A stretch of DNA of 64,000 nt, from NCBI GenBank assembly GCA_963711095.1, contig CAVQCX010000013.1, positions 148,088-212,087 of the forward strand, in the 5' to 3' direction. Below the pieces are notes generated by a model, which worked only from the letters and a program-made list of their open reading frames with translations, searched no databases and was not told the origin of the DNA. How positions within the stretch are numbered: the first letter of the stretch is position 1; each line of letters starts with the position of its first letter. This DNA comes from CAVQCX01 sp963711095. GTDB lineage: Bacteria; Pseudomonadota; Gammaproteobacteria; Chromatiales; Chromatiaceae. Position numbers and translations under genes: made by a program. This document shows positions 46,613 to 54,695 of the stretch, one piece after another.

Positions 46613-49020
46613 ATCGGCAGTCAGCCGGCGATCCGGTAGATCGGCTGAGGATCTTTCTGCGCGAGAACCGCAGCGACGCCCACCGCGCAATGCATCAGCT
46701 GCTCGGCCTCGGCCGCCCCTTTCTGCTGCGCAGCGAGCTGCTGGACGCATTCCACGAGCTCTGCGAAAGCGACCCGGGCGCCAGGCTCGACGACTGTCCT
46801 CTGGCCGAGACCTTCCGGCTCTGCCAGGAGGCCGCGCTCGACCACGCCTGGGTGTACCTGGCGCTGCGCCCGCGCGTGGCGCGCTGGACCTTCCTGCGCC
46901 TCCACGTCGAGACCATGGACCTCGACGAGATCCCGGTCGCCGAGTTCCTGCGCGTCAAGGAGCGCCTCGCCGCCCCCCGGCCACAGGACGCCTGGGTGCT
47001 CGAGGTGGACCTGGCGCCCTTCTCCCGGGAGTTTCTCAAGCTGCACGAGCCGGCCTCCATCGGCCGCGGTGTGGAGTTTCTGAACCGCCGCCTCTCCAGC
47101 CGGCTGTTCGAGGAGCTCGGTCAGGGGGCCCAGCATCTGCTGGAGTTCCTGCGCATGCACCGTTACGGCAATCAGCAACTGATGCTGAACGGATCGATCG
47201 GCGACATCGGCGGGCTGCGCCGGGCGCTGCGCCAGGGCCGCGACCTGCTCGAAGGGCTCGGCCCGGACACCCCCTGGCCGGAGACGGCGCGCGAGCTTCG
47301 GCATCTCGGCTTCGAGCCCGGCTGGGGCGGCAACGCGGGGCGCGCCCGGGAGAGTATGGAGCTGCTCCTGGACATCCTTGAGGCGCCCTCGCCCGCCAAC
47401 GTCGAGCGGTTTCTCAGCCGCATCCCCATGATCTTCTCACTCGCCATCCTTTCCCCTCACGGCTATTTCGGCCAGTCCAATGTGCTGGGTCGACCGGATA
47501 CCGGTGGGCAGGTCGTCTACATCCTCGACCAGGTGCGAGCCCTGGAGCGGGAGATGTACGAGCGACTCGCCGAGCAGGGCCTGGACATCGAGCCCCAGAT
47601 CCTGGTCATCACGCGCCTGATCCCGGAGGCCGACGGCACCACCTGCGACCAGCCTCTGGAGCACATCGCCGGCACCCGCAAGGCGCGCATCCTGCGGATT
47701 CCGTTCCGAGCCCCGAGCGGAGAGCTGGTGCCCCAATGGATCTCTCGGTTCGAGATCTGGCCGTATCTGGAGCGCTTCGCCGCCGACTGCGAGCGCGAGC
47801 TGCTCGCCGAGCTCGGCGGCAGACCGGACCTGATCATCGGCAACTACTCGGACGGCAATCTGGTCGCATCCCTGATCGCCCCGCGGCTCGAGGTAACCCA
47901 ATGCAACATCGCCCACGCCCTGGAGAAGACCAAGTACCTCTACTCGGACCTGTACTGGCAGGACAACGACGCCCAGTACCACTTTGCCTGCCAGTTCACG
48001 GCGGACTTGATCGCCATGAACACCGCCGACTTCATCATTACCAGCACCTACCAGGAGATCGCCGGCACCCGCGAGAGCCTCGGCCAGTACGAGAGCTACA
48101 TGAGCTTCACCATGCCCGGGCTGTACCGGGTGGTGCACGGCACCGACGTCTACGACCCCAAGTTCAACATTGTCTCGCCCGGGGCCGACGCGGATGCCTA
48201 CTTCCCGTACACCGAATCCGGGCGCCGCTTCCATCACCTGCACCAGGAGATCCGCACCCTGATCTACGGCCCCGGGCAGGAGAGCCCGAGCCGCGGGGTG
48301 CTGCGCGATCCGGACAAGCCGCTGATCTTCACCCTGGCGCGCATGGACCGGATCAAGAACATCACCGGTCTGGTCGAGTGGTTCGGGCGCTGCCCGGAGC
48401 TGCGCGAGCAGGCCAATCTGCTGGTAGCCTCCGGGTTCATTGATCCCGAGCGCTCCAACGACGAGGAGGAGCGCAGCCAGATCGCGCAGATGCACCAGCT
48501 GATGGACCGCTACGAGCTCGACGGGGAAGTGCGCTGGATCGAGCGCCAAGTGGACAAAGAGCGCAACAGCGAGATCTACCGGTTCGTGGCCGACGGGCGT
48601 GGCGCGTTCGTCCAACCCGCCCTGTTCGAGGCCTTCGGTCTGACCTTGATCGAGGCCATGGCCTGCGGACTGCCCACTTTCGCCACCTGCTACGGCGGAC
48701 CGGTGGAGATCATCGAGGACGGCGTCTCAGGCTTCCACATCGACCCGAGCCACGGCGACCAAGCCGCCCAGCAGATCGCCGCCTTCTTCGCCCGCAGTCG
48801 CGAGCACCCCGATTACTGGGAGCGCATCTCCCGAGGGGCGCTGCAGCGAGTCGCCGCCCGTTACACCTGGCGCAGCTATGCCGAGCGCATGATGACCCTG
48901 TCGCGGATCTACGGCTTCTGGAAATATGTCACCGGCCTGGAGCGCGTGCAGACACGCCGCTATCTGGAGATGTTCTACTCGTTGCAGTACCGGCCTCTGG
49001 CCGAGGCCCTCAGGCACTGA
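46609..49020 (+). CDS. sus: Sucrose synthase
   Basis: An 803-residue GT4 enzyme, full family length. The N-terminal helical regulatory region (1-260) is followed by ILSPHGYFGQSNVLGRPDTGGQVVYILDQVRAL, the nucleotide-binding domain with LARMDRIKNITGLVEWF, and QPALFEAFGLTLIEAMACGLPTFAT. It converts sucrose plus UDP to UDP-glucose and fructose, reversibly. With sps, fructokinase and galU it forms a closed sucrose-UDP-glucose cycle. Start is the ATG overlapping the fructokinase stop; the longer open frame upstream is spurious. Confidence 0.93.
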   Translation: MNRQSAGDPVDRLRIFLRENRSDAHRAMHQLLGLGRPFLLRSELLDAFHELCESDPGARLDDCPLAETFRLCQEAALDHAWVYLALRPRVARWTFLRLHVETMDLDEIPVAEFLRVKERLAAPRPQDAWVLEVDLAPFSREFLKLHEPASIGRGVEFLNRRLSSRLFEELGQGAQHLLEFLRMHRYGNQQLMLNGSIGDIGGLRRALRQGRDLLEGLGPDTPWPETARELRHLGFEPGWGGNAGRARESMELLLDILEAPSPANVERFLSRIPMIFSLAILSPHGYFGQSNVLGRPDTGGQVVYILDQVRALEREMYERLAEQGLDIEPQILVITRLIPEADGTTCDQPLEHIAGTRKARILRIPFRAPSGELVPQWISRFEIWPYLERFAADCERELLAELGGRPDLIIGNYSDGNLVASLIAPRLEVTQCNIAHALEKTKYLYSDLYWQDNDAQYHFACQFTADLIAMNTADFIITSTYQEIAGTRESLGQYESYMSFTMPGLYRVVHGTDVYDPKFNIVSPGADADAYFPYTESGRRFHHLHQEIRTLIYGPGQESPSRGVLRDPDKPLIFTLARMDRIKNITGLVEWFGRCPELREQANLLVASGFIDPERSNDEEERSQIAQMHQLMDRYELDGEVRWIERQVDKERNSEIYRFVADGRGAFVQPALFEAFGLTLIEAMACGLPTFATCYGGPVEIIEDGVSGFHIDPSHGDQAAQQIAAFFARSREHPDYWERISRGALQRVAARYTWRSYAERMMTLSRIYGFWKYVTGLERVQTRRYLEMFYSLQYRPLAEALRH

Positions 49021-49241
49021 GTCCCGGGGAGAAGTCCGCCCCACGGCCGCCATCGACTGCTGCATGGAATTGAAGACGCAGCCAACGGGCCAGCGCCGCC
49101 CCCCCCTGCGCGCCCGTGCTCGCGGGCCAATGCCCCGCGTCAAGGCCCGGGATGGCACAATGACGCAGGCTGCGTTGCGGCGCAGCCCGTGCCTCAGCGA
49201 CGATTCATCCAGCTCAAGCACAACCAAGAGGACCGCCGTCA

Positions 49242-50061
49242 ATGATCAAGAAATGCCTGTTCCCGGTCGCCGGCTACGGCACCCGATTCCTGCCCGCCAC
49301 CAAGGCCATGCCCAAGGAGATGCTGCCGATCCTCAACAAGCCGCTGATCCAGTACGGGGTCGAGGAGGCGCACGCGGCCGGAATGTCGGGGATCGCCTTC
49401 GTCACCGGGCGGGGCAAGCGGGCGATCGAGGATCATTTCGACATCACCTACGAGCTTCGAGCACGCCCTCCAGGGCAGCTCCAGAGAGGCGCGTCTTGAG
49501 GGGATCCGCAAGCTCAGGGATGAATGCACCTTCACCTACACCCGCCAGCAGGCGATGCGCGGGCTTGGCGATGCGATCCTCACCGGCGAGCTGCTGGTCG
49601 GCAGCGAGCCCTTCGGCGTGGTGCTCGCCGACGACCTCTGCGTGGGTGAGCCAGAGCCGGTCATGACCCAGATGATGGCGGTCTATCGGGAGCACCGCTG
49701 CAGCGTGGTCGCCGTGGAGGAGGTCGAGCCCCGGGACACCGACAAGTATGGCGTCATTGCCGGGGTGCCGTTCGGCGATGACAGCTACCGGGTGTCCGAC
49801 ATGGTCGAGAAGCCCGACCCCGAGCGCGCACCGTCGAACCTGGCCATCATCGGACGCTATATCCTCACCCCCGATATCTTCGAGATCCTGCGCGAAACCC
49901 CCGCTGGCAAGGGCGGAGAGCTGCAGATCACAGATGCCCTGCGCACCCAGGCCCAGCAGGGCCGGGTGATCGCCTATCGCTTCAAGGGCCGGCGCTTCGA
50001 CTGCGGCAGCATCGAGGGCTTCGTCGAGGCGACCAATTATTTCTTCGCTCAGGAGAGCTGA
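49242..50061 (+). CDS. galU: UTP-glucose-1-phosphate uridylyltransferase; frameshifted
   Basis: About 272 residues if one extra T near 49,456 is ignored. Residues 1-72 (MIKKCLFPVAGYGTRFLPAT then KAMPKEMLPILNKPLIQYG) carry the nucleotidyl-transferase G-rich loop and the AMPKEMLP signature. Removing the base lets TYELEHALQGSSREARLEGI connect to the second frame, which holds LADDLCV, the MVEKP loop and a normal ending EATNYFFAQES. GalU is usually important for envelope sugar synthesis, so a sequencing error is a fair explanation. It would feed UDP-glucose to the sucrose enzymes upstream. Confidence 0.82.
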
Positions 50062-50118
50062 GCGGGCACCGCCGCAGCACCCCGGCGCTGCACCCGGCCT
50101 CACCGCGGGACCTTTGGC

Positions 50119-50958
50119 TTGGGCACCCCGACCACTTCCACTGCGCGCCCCGCCCTGCCGCTCACCGCGGACGGGCGGCTGAGCGCGCGGGCCCGCTTGC
50201 TGGGCAGCCGCATCAACCTGCGCGCCCTGGCCCAGGCCGAGGGCATGGAGAGTCTGGCCGCCTACCCGCTCACCCTGTCCCTGGGCAGGGACAGCGTCAG
50301 CGTACTGTTTCGCTTCGGCGCGGTCGTCTGCTTCGGCCCGCCGGGGCAGCAAGAGGATCGTTTGCTGGAGCGTCTGGCCCCCCTGGTCAGCGACCCGCTG
50401 CCGGTGCCGGAGCGCGAGCACCTGGACATCCGCATCGAGCCCGGCGGTCGGGACCTGATCGAGAGTGCCGAGCTGGTGATGCCGGACCTCGACCTGACGC
50501 GACTTCAGGTGGTCGCCGACATCCTGGCCAAGAGCGTGCTGCTCGCCAGCTACGAGACCGGCATCGCTCAGACGTTCGACCGCATCGAGCCCCTGGCCGA
50601 GCATCTGCAGCGCCACGGCCGCGGCTCTCATCAGGGCCGTGAGCTGCTGCGCCACATCGGCGCCACCTTGCAGATCCAGCAGCGCATGGTGGGACGCGCC
50701 GAGGTCGGAGAGAAGCCCGAGATCCTCTGGGACAGACCCGATCTGGAGCGGTTGTTCCTGCGCCTTGAGCACGAATACGAGCTCCGCGAGCGCCAGCGCG
50801 CCCTGGACCGCAAGCTGCAGGTGATCGGCGACACCGCCCAGACGCTGCTGGATCTGCTGCAGAACAACCGCACCCTCAGGGTCGAGTGGTATATTGTGCT
50901 GCTGATCGTCGTAGAGATCGCCCTGACCCTGTACGAGCTGCTCTTGCCCAGCCACTGA
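50119..50958 (+). CDS. RMD1/DUF155-family protein
   Basis: A 279-residue protein. The central YPLTLSLGRDSVSVLFRFGA VVCFG region and EILWDRPDLERLFLRLEHEYELRERQRALDRKLQVI fit the RMD1/YagE family, ending in a single C-terminal helix (VEWYIVLLIVVEIALTLYEL) that anchors it in a membrane. Eukaryotic members act in mitochondria; bacterial function is unknown. The frame opens with TTG at 50119; no ATG fits the conserved part. Confidence 0.72.
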   Translation: MGTPTTSTARPALPLTADGRLSARARLLGSRINLRALAQAEGMESLAAYPLTLSLGRDSVSVLFRFGAVVCFGPPGQQEDRLLERLAPLVSDPLPVPEREHLDIRIEPGGRDLIESAELVMPDLDLTRLQVVADILAKSVLLASYETGIAQTFDRIEPLAEHLQRHGRGSHQGRELLRHIGATLQIQQRMVGRAEVGEKPEILWDRPDLERLFLRLEHEYELRERQRALDRKLQVIGDTAQTLLDLLQNNRTLRVEWYIVLLIVVEIALTLYELLLPSH

Positions 50959-51020
50959 CTCCACCCCAAGGCCCTTCGGCGGCACCTCGATGGCGCCGAA
51001 TCCCCCACCCGGCGCATGAT

Positions 51021-51255
51021 CCTGGAAACGGCGTTTGACCGCGTTGTGCAATGTTCGAATCGGCGAGGCCCATGACAAAACGGGCCAAGCCGGCTGGCGG
51101 CTCGCCGCTGGGCCGCGACCCGCCGCAGGGCACGCCCCGGCTTGCGTCCGGCGGGCGCACGACTTCTCGCCACACGCCAGCCGTTGCTCGGCGTCGCACC
51201 CGACTGACTACAAGCTATGACGCACTCTGGGACACGCTCAACTGCCGTTTTCAGG
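51021..51255. mobile_element. CCTAG-family element, copy E (235 bp, old)
   Basis: Ends are CCTGGAAACGGCGTTTGACC and CTCAACTGCCGTTTTCAGG, one or two changes from the family consensus at each end. Length is close to copy D. The flanks ATGAT and CTCGA show no target duplication. It lies between the RMD1 gene and the GNAT-C39 gene. Confidence 0.6.
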
Positions 51256-51306
51256 CTCGACCGCCAGTTCCAGGATGATGGCTCGGGACCTGCGGACCTC
51301 GCCCAG

Positions 51307-52428
51307 ATGATCAGAACAGCCAACCTCAACGACGTCGACCGGCTATTGGAGCTCGAGCAGCGCTGCTTCGACAGCGACCGGATCAGCCGTCGGCAGTTCC
51401 GCTACATGATCACCAAGGCCAACGCGAGCTTGCTGCTCTACGAGGACGCCGGGAGATTGCGCGGCTATGTGCTGCTGCTGTTCTCCCGCGGGACCTCCAT
51501 GGCCCGTCTCTACTCCATCGCGGTGGACCAGGATACCCGGGGCCGCGGGATTGGCCAGGCCCTGGCCCGCGCCGCCGAAGCCGCGGCCTGGGACCACCAC
51601 CGCGCCTACATGCGCCTGGAGATCCGCAAGGACAACGCCGCCTCGCTGGCGCTGTTCCAGCGGCTCGGATACCGACGCTTGGCCGAGCTGCACGACTACT
51701 ACGAAGACCACATGGACGCCTGGCGCCTGGAGAAGACCCTGGTGCCGGGTCTCAGGCCAGCGCTGCGCCCAATCCCCTATTACGAGCAGACCCTGGACTT
51801 CACCTGCGGCCCGGCCGCGCTGATGATGGCGATGCGCGCCCTGGACCCGGGCGTCGAGCTCAGCCGCAGGCTGGAGATGCGGCTATGGCGGGAGGCGACC
51901 ACCATCTTCATGACCGCGGGTCACGGAGGCTGCGGCCCGTTCGGGCTGGCACTGGCGGCCGCGCACCGCGGCTTCGGGGTGGAGCTCTACGTGGACAGCC
52001 CCGGCGTGCATCTGGTCGACTCGGTGCGCAGCGAGGAAAAGAAGTCGGTGATCCGTCTGGTCCAGGAAGACATGGAGCAGGAGGCGGCGGCGCTCGGACT
52101 GCCGGTGCACTACGGCGCGCTCTCGATCCAGGATCTGCAGGATCGGCTCGAAGCGGGCTCCGTCCCCATCGTGCTGATCAGCTCCTGGCTGATCTACGGG
52201 GAGAAGTTCCCCCACTGGGTCGTGGTGACCGGGTTCGACGATCACTTCGTCTATGCCCATGACCCGTTCGTGGACTACAAAGAGGGCGAGACCCGGATCG
52301 ACTCCATCAACATGCCGATTCCGCGGGCGCAATTTCAGCAGATGGCACGCTACGGCAAAGCCGGACTCCAGGCCGTCGTCATTCTTCACGCAAAGCCCCA
52401 AGAGCACGGGAAACAGGAGAGCGCCTAG
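51307..52428 (+). CDS. GNAT acetyltransferase fused to a C39-like peptidase
   Basis: A 373-residue two-domain protein. Residues 1-145 form a RimI-like GNAT domain with the acetyl-CoA loop QDTRGRGIGQALA. From about 155 a papain-like C39 domain has Cys in LDFTCGPAALMMAM, His in FPHWVVVTGFDD and Asp in VYAHDPFVD. It ends one base before the GTG of the RimK-like gene, so both are made together. The pair would acetylate, cleave and ligate amino acids to some peptide or protein; the substrate is not known to me. The start was taken at MIRTANLNDVDRL; the upstream open frame comes from element copy E. Confidence 0.85.
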   Translation: MIRTANLNDVDRLLELEQRCFDSDRISRRQFRYMITKANASLLLYEDAGRLRGYVLLLFSRGTSMARLYSIAVDQDTRGRGIGQALARAAEAAAWDHHRAYMRLEIRKDNAASLALFQRLGYRRLAELHDYYEDHMDAWRLEKTLVPGLRPALRPIPYYEQTLDFTCGPAALMMAMRALDPGVELSRRLEMRLWREATTIFMTAGHGGCGPFGLALAAAHRGFGVELYVDSPGVHLVDSVRSEEKKSVIRLVQEDMEQEAAALGLPVHYGALSIQDLQDRLEAGSVPIVLISSWLIYGEKFPHWVVVTGFDDHFVYAHDPFVDYKEGETRIDSINMPIPRAQFQQMARYGKAGLQAVVILHAKPQEHGKQESA

Positions 52429-53937
52429 GTGTCCGATCACATACTGCTGGTAGAGAACCGGACCCACTGGAAGCCGCATTTCCCCGCCCACCAGGCGGTG
52501 AGCGCGACCGACTACCTGGCCGATCCGGCCTGGAGCGAGCGCAAAGGGCTGCGCATCATCAATCTGTGCCGCACCCAGCGTTATCTCGGCGAGGGCTACT
52601 ACTGCTCGCTGCTGGCCGAGGCGCGGGGCCACAAGGTCGTGCCTGCCGTCAAGACCATCCAGGACCTGCGCCGCAAGTCCCTCTACAGCCTGGACACCGA
52701 AGATCTCGACCGGCGGGTGCAGCGCATACTGGGTCGGCGCAAAGGGGTGGTGCCCACCGCCTTCGAGGTCGACATCATGTTCGGCGAATGCGAGGCCCGG
52801 GACCTGCAGTCCTTCGCCCGCGAGCTGTTCGAGCTGTTCCGGGCGCCGCTGCTCAAGGTCGAGTTCCGCCGCGATGCGGGCTGGCACCTGGCAAGCATCC
52901 GTACCCTGGCGCTGCAGAACCTGCCCGAGGAGGAGGAGGCGCCCTTCTTCGCCGCCCTGGAGCGCTACCTCAGCCGCCCCTGGCGCACCCCTCGCAGCCG
53001 CAGCGGTCCGCGCTACGACCTGGCCATCCTGTACGACCCCGATGAGAGCATGGCACCATCGAGCCCGCGGGCGCTCAAGGCCTTCCTGCGGGCGGCCAAG
53101 AACCTGGACGTCGATGCCGAGCTGATCACCCGCAAGGACTTCGGGCGGCTCGCCGAATACGATGCCCTGTTCATCCGCGAGACCACGGCCATCGACCATC
53201 ACACCTACCGTTTCGCCCGCAAGGCAGCCGGAGAGGGCATGGTGGTGATCGACGACCCGGAGTCCATGCTGCGCTGCACCAACAAGATCTATCTGGCAGA
53301 GCTGCTGCGCACCCACAAGATCCTGGCCCCCAAGACCCTGATCCTGAGATCGGACAATCTCGACGAGCTGGAGCGCACCATCCCCTATCCCGTGGTGCTC
53401 AAAGTGCCCGATGGATCATTCTCCCGGGGGGTCCTCAAGGTGGAAGACCGGCGCGAGCTCCAGAGTGCCGCCCGGCGCCTGTTCAAGGACTCCGAGCTGC
53501 TGCTCGCCCAGGAGTACACCTATACGGCGTTCGACTGGCGGGTGGGCATCCTCAACCGCAAGCCGCTGTTCGTCTGCAAGTACTTCATGGCCGACGCGCA
53601 CTGGCAGATCATCGACCACGCCAAATCATCCAACAAGGAAGGCCGCGCCGAGACGTTCCGGGCCGAGGAGGCGCCGGCCAAAGTGGTGCGCACGGCCCTC
53701 AAGGCGGCCAACCTGATCGGCGACGGCCTCTACGGGGTGGACCTCAAGGAGACCCCCGACGGGGTGCTGGTGATCGAGGTCAACGACAACCCGAACATCG
53801 ACGCAGGGGTCGAGGACCGCGTCCTCGGCGACGGACTCTACGAGGCGATCATGGCCGAGCTGGTGCGCCGCCTCGACGCCAAGCGCACACCTGCGCGCAG
53901 CGCCGGCGCTCAGCGCCAGCCTCAGCCTCAGCCGTAG
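52429..53937 (+). CDS. RimK-type ATP-grasp ligase with N-terminal RLAN domain
   Basis: A 502-residue protein. The N-terminal domain (about 1-190, RTQRYLGEGYYCSLLAEARG) is the RimK-like N-terminal module. The ATP-grasp fold (about 285-490) has YPVVLKVPDGSFSRGVLKV, the adenine-binding LLLAQEYTYTAFDWRVG, and the metal-binding VIEVNDNPNIDAGVED. Members join amino acids to carboxylates, often glutamate to protein or peptide ends. GTG start directly after the GNAT-C39 stop. A low-complexity QPQPQP tail is probably not functional. Confidence 0.86.
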   Translation: MSDHILLVENRTHWKPHFPAHQAVSATDYLADPAWSERKGLRIINLCRTQRYLGEGYYCSLLAEARGHKVVPAVKTIQDLRRKSLYSLDTEDLDRRVQRILGRRKGVVPTAFEVDIMFGECEARDLQSFARELFELFRAPLLKVEFRRDAGWHLASIRTLALQNLPEEEEAPFFAALERYLSRPWRTPRSRSGPRYDLAILYDPDESMAPSSPRALKAFLRAAKNLDVDAELITRKDFGRLAEYDALFIRETTAIDHHTYRFARKAAGEGMVVIDDPESMLRCTNKIYLAELLRTHKILAPKTLILRSDNLDELERTIPYPVVLKVPDGSFSRGVLKVEDRRELQSAARRLFKDSELLLAQEYTYTAFDWRVGILNRKPLFVCKYFMADAHWQIIDHAKSSNKEGRAETFRAEEAPAKVVRTALKAANLIGDGLYGVDLKETPDGVLVIEVNDNPNIDAGVEDRVLGDGLYEAIMAELVRRLDAKRTPARSAGAQRQPQPQP

Positions 53938-54028
53938 GGCCCGCAGATCAGCCAGCGGGCCGGGGAAAGCCTGCGAAAGCAGCCGCAGACGATCGATGCA
54001 TCGGCCGGAAGGCCGATGCGCACTCTCG

Positions 54029-54223
54029 TCAATCGGCGCCCGAGCTGTCACCGCCCTCGGGAGGACGACGGCGCGGCTTACGTCGGGCCGAGCGCTCCTG
54101 CCATTCGCCGCCGTCAGCGTGGCGCCGGGGCTCGTCATGCTCGACCCACCGGTGCCGAACCGGGACGGCTCCCTCCCAATCCTCCAGGTCCCCTAACGCG
54201 TCCTGGAACGTTTTCTTGCTCAC
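54029..54223 (-). CDS. Small basic/charged protein of unknown function
   Basis: A 64-residue protein from a GTG with strong SD (GAGGAG, 6-7 nt). The N-terminus MSKKTFQDALGDLEDWEGAV looks structured; the C-terminal half is rich in Arg, Glu and Pro and probably disordered. Similar small proteins with a 'W E x A V P V R' stretch are seen as hypotheticals in related genomes, to my memory only. It is convergent with the RimK-like gene. Confidence 0.5.
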   Translation of the reverse strand: MSKKTFQDALGDLEDWEGAVPVRHRWVEHDEPRRHADGGEWQERSARRKPRRRPPEGGDSSGAD

Positions 54224-54695
54224 CTAGGTCTCCTCGCGCTGAGCGCACCCACGAAAGCTTCAGGGCTCAGATTTTTAGTACAGGCGCCGGCAAATTGCTA
54301 GTGGCAGACAAGCGGGGATGAGGTGGATTCTAGATCATCTGTGGGCAGTTCGCCCGCGGGGCGTACGCGGGCCCGAGCCCGCCCGCAGCGCCCCGGCACC
54401 AGGCTGCGCGCGGACGACGAGCCGGTGATCATCGCCCACACCCGCGAAGTCGCCCAGGTGCTCGCGCGCTCCAACCTGGAAAGAGCATTTGAACCGCCAA
54501 GGCGCCAAGATCACCATACGTTTCATAAGAATATATCCGCGAAACCGGAATCACCCTTTGGGGTTAAGAGCGTGCTTTCGCATCAGGTGCATATCTGCCT
54601 TGACCTCCTTTGCGCCTTGGCGGTTCCTATCGCCGTTTTTCGGCTCAAAGCCGAGCAGCCTCCCAAGGCCGCCGGCCGAGCAGATCGGCCGATCG
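54224..54695. repeat. Intergenic region with an inverted repeat (AACCGCCAAGGCGCCAAG)
   Basis: GAACCGCCAAGGCGCCAAG (about 54490-54508) and TTTGCGCCTTGGCGGTTC (about 54609-54626) form inverted ends of a 137-bp unit whose interior is AT-richer (CATAAGAATATATCC). This sequence type recurs in many environmental bacterial genomes as a short interspersed repeat. It sits directly after the mscS stop. No gene. Confidence 0.5.
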
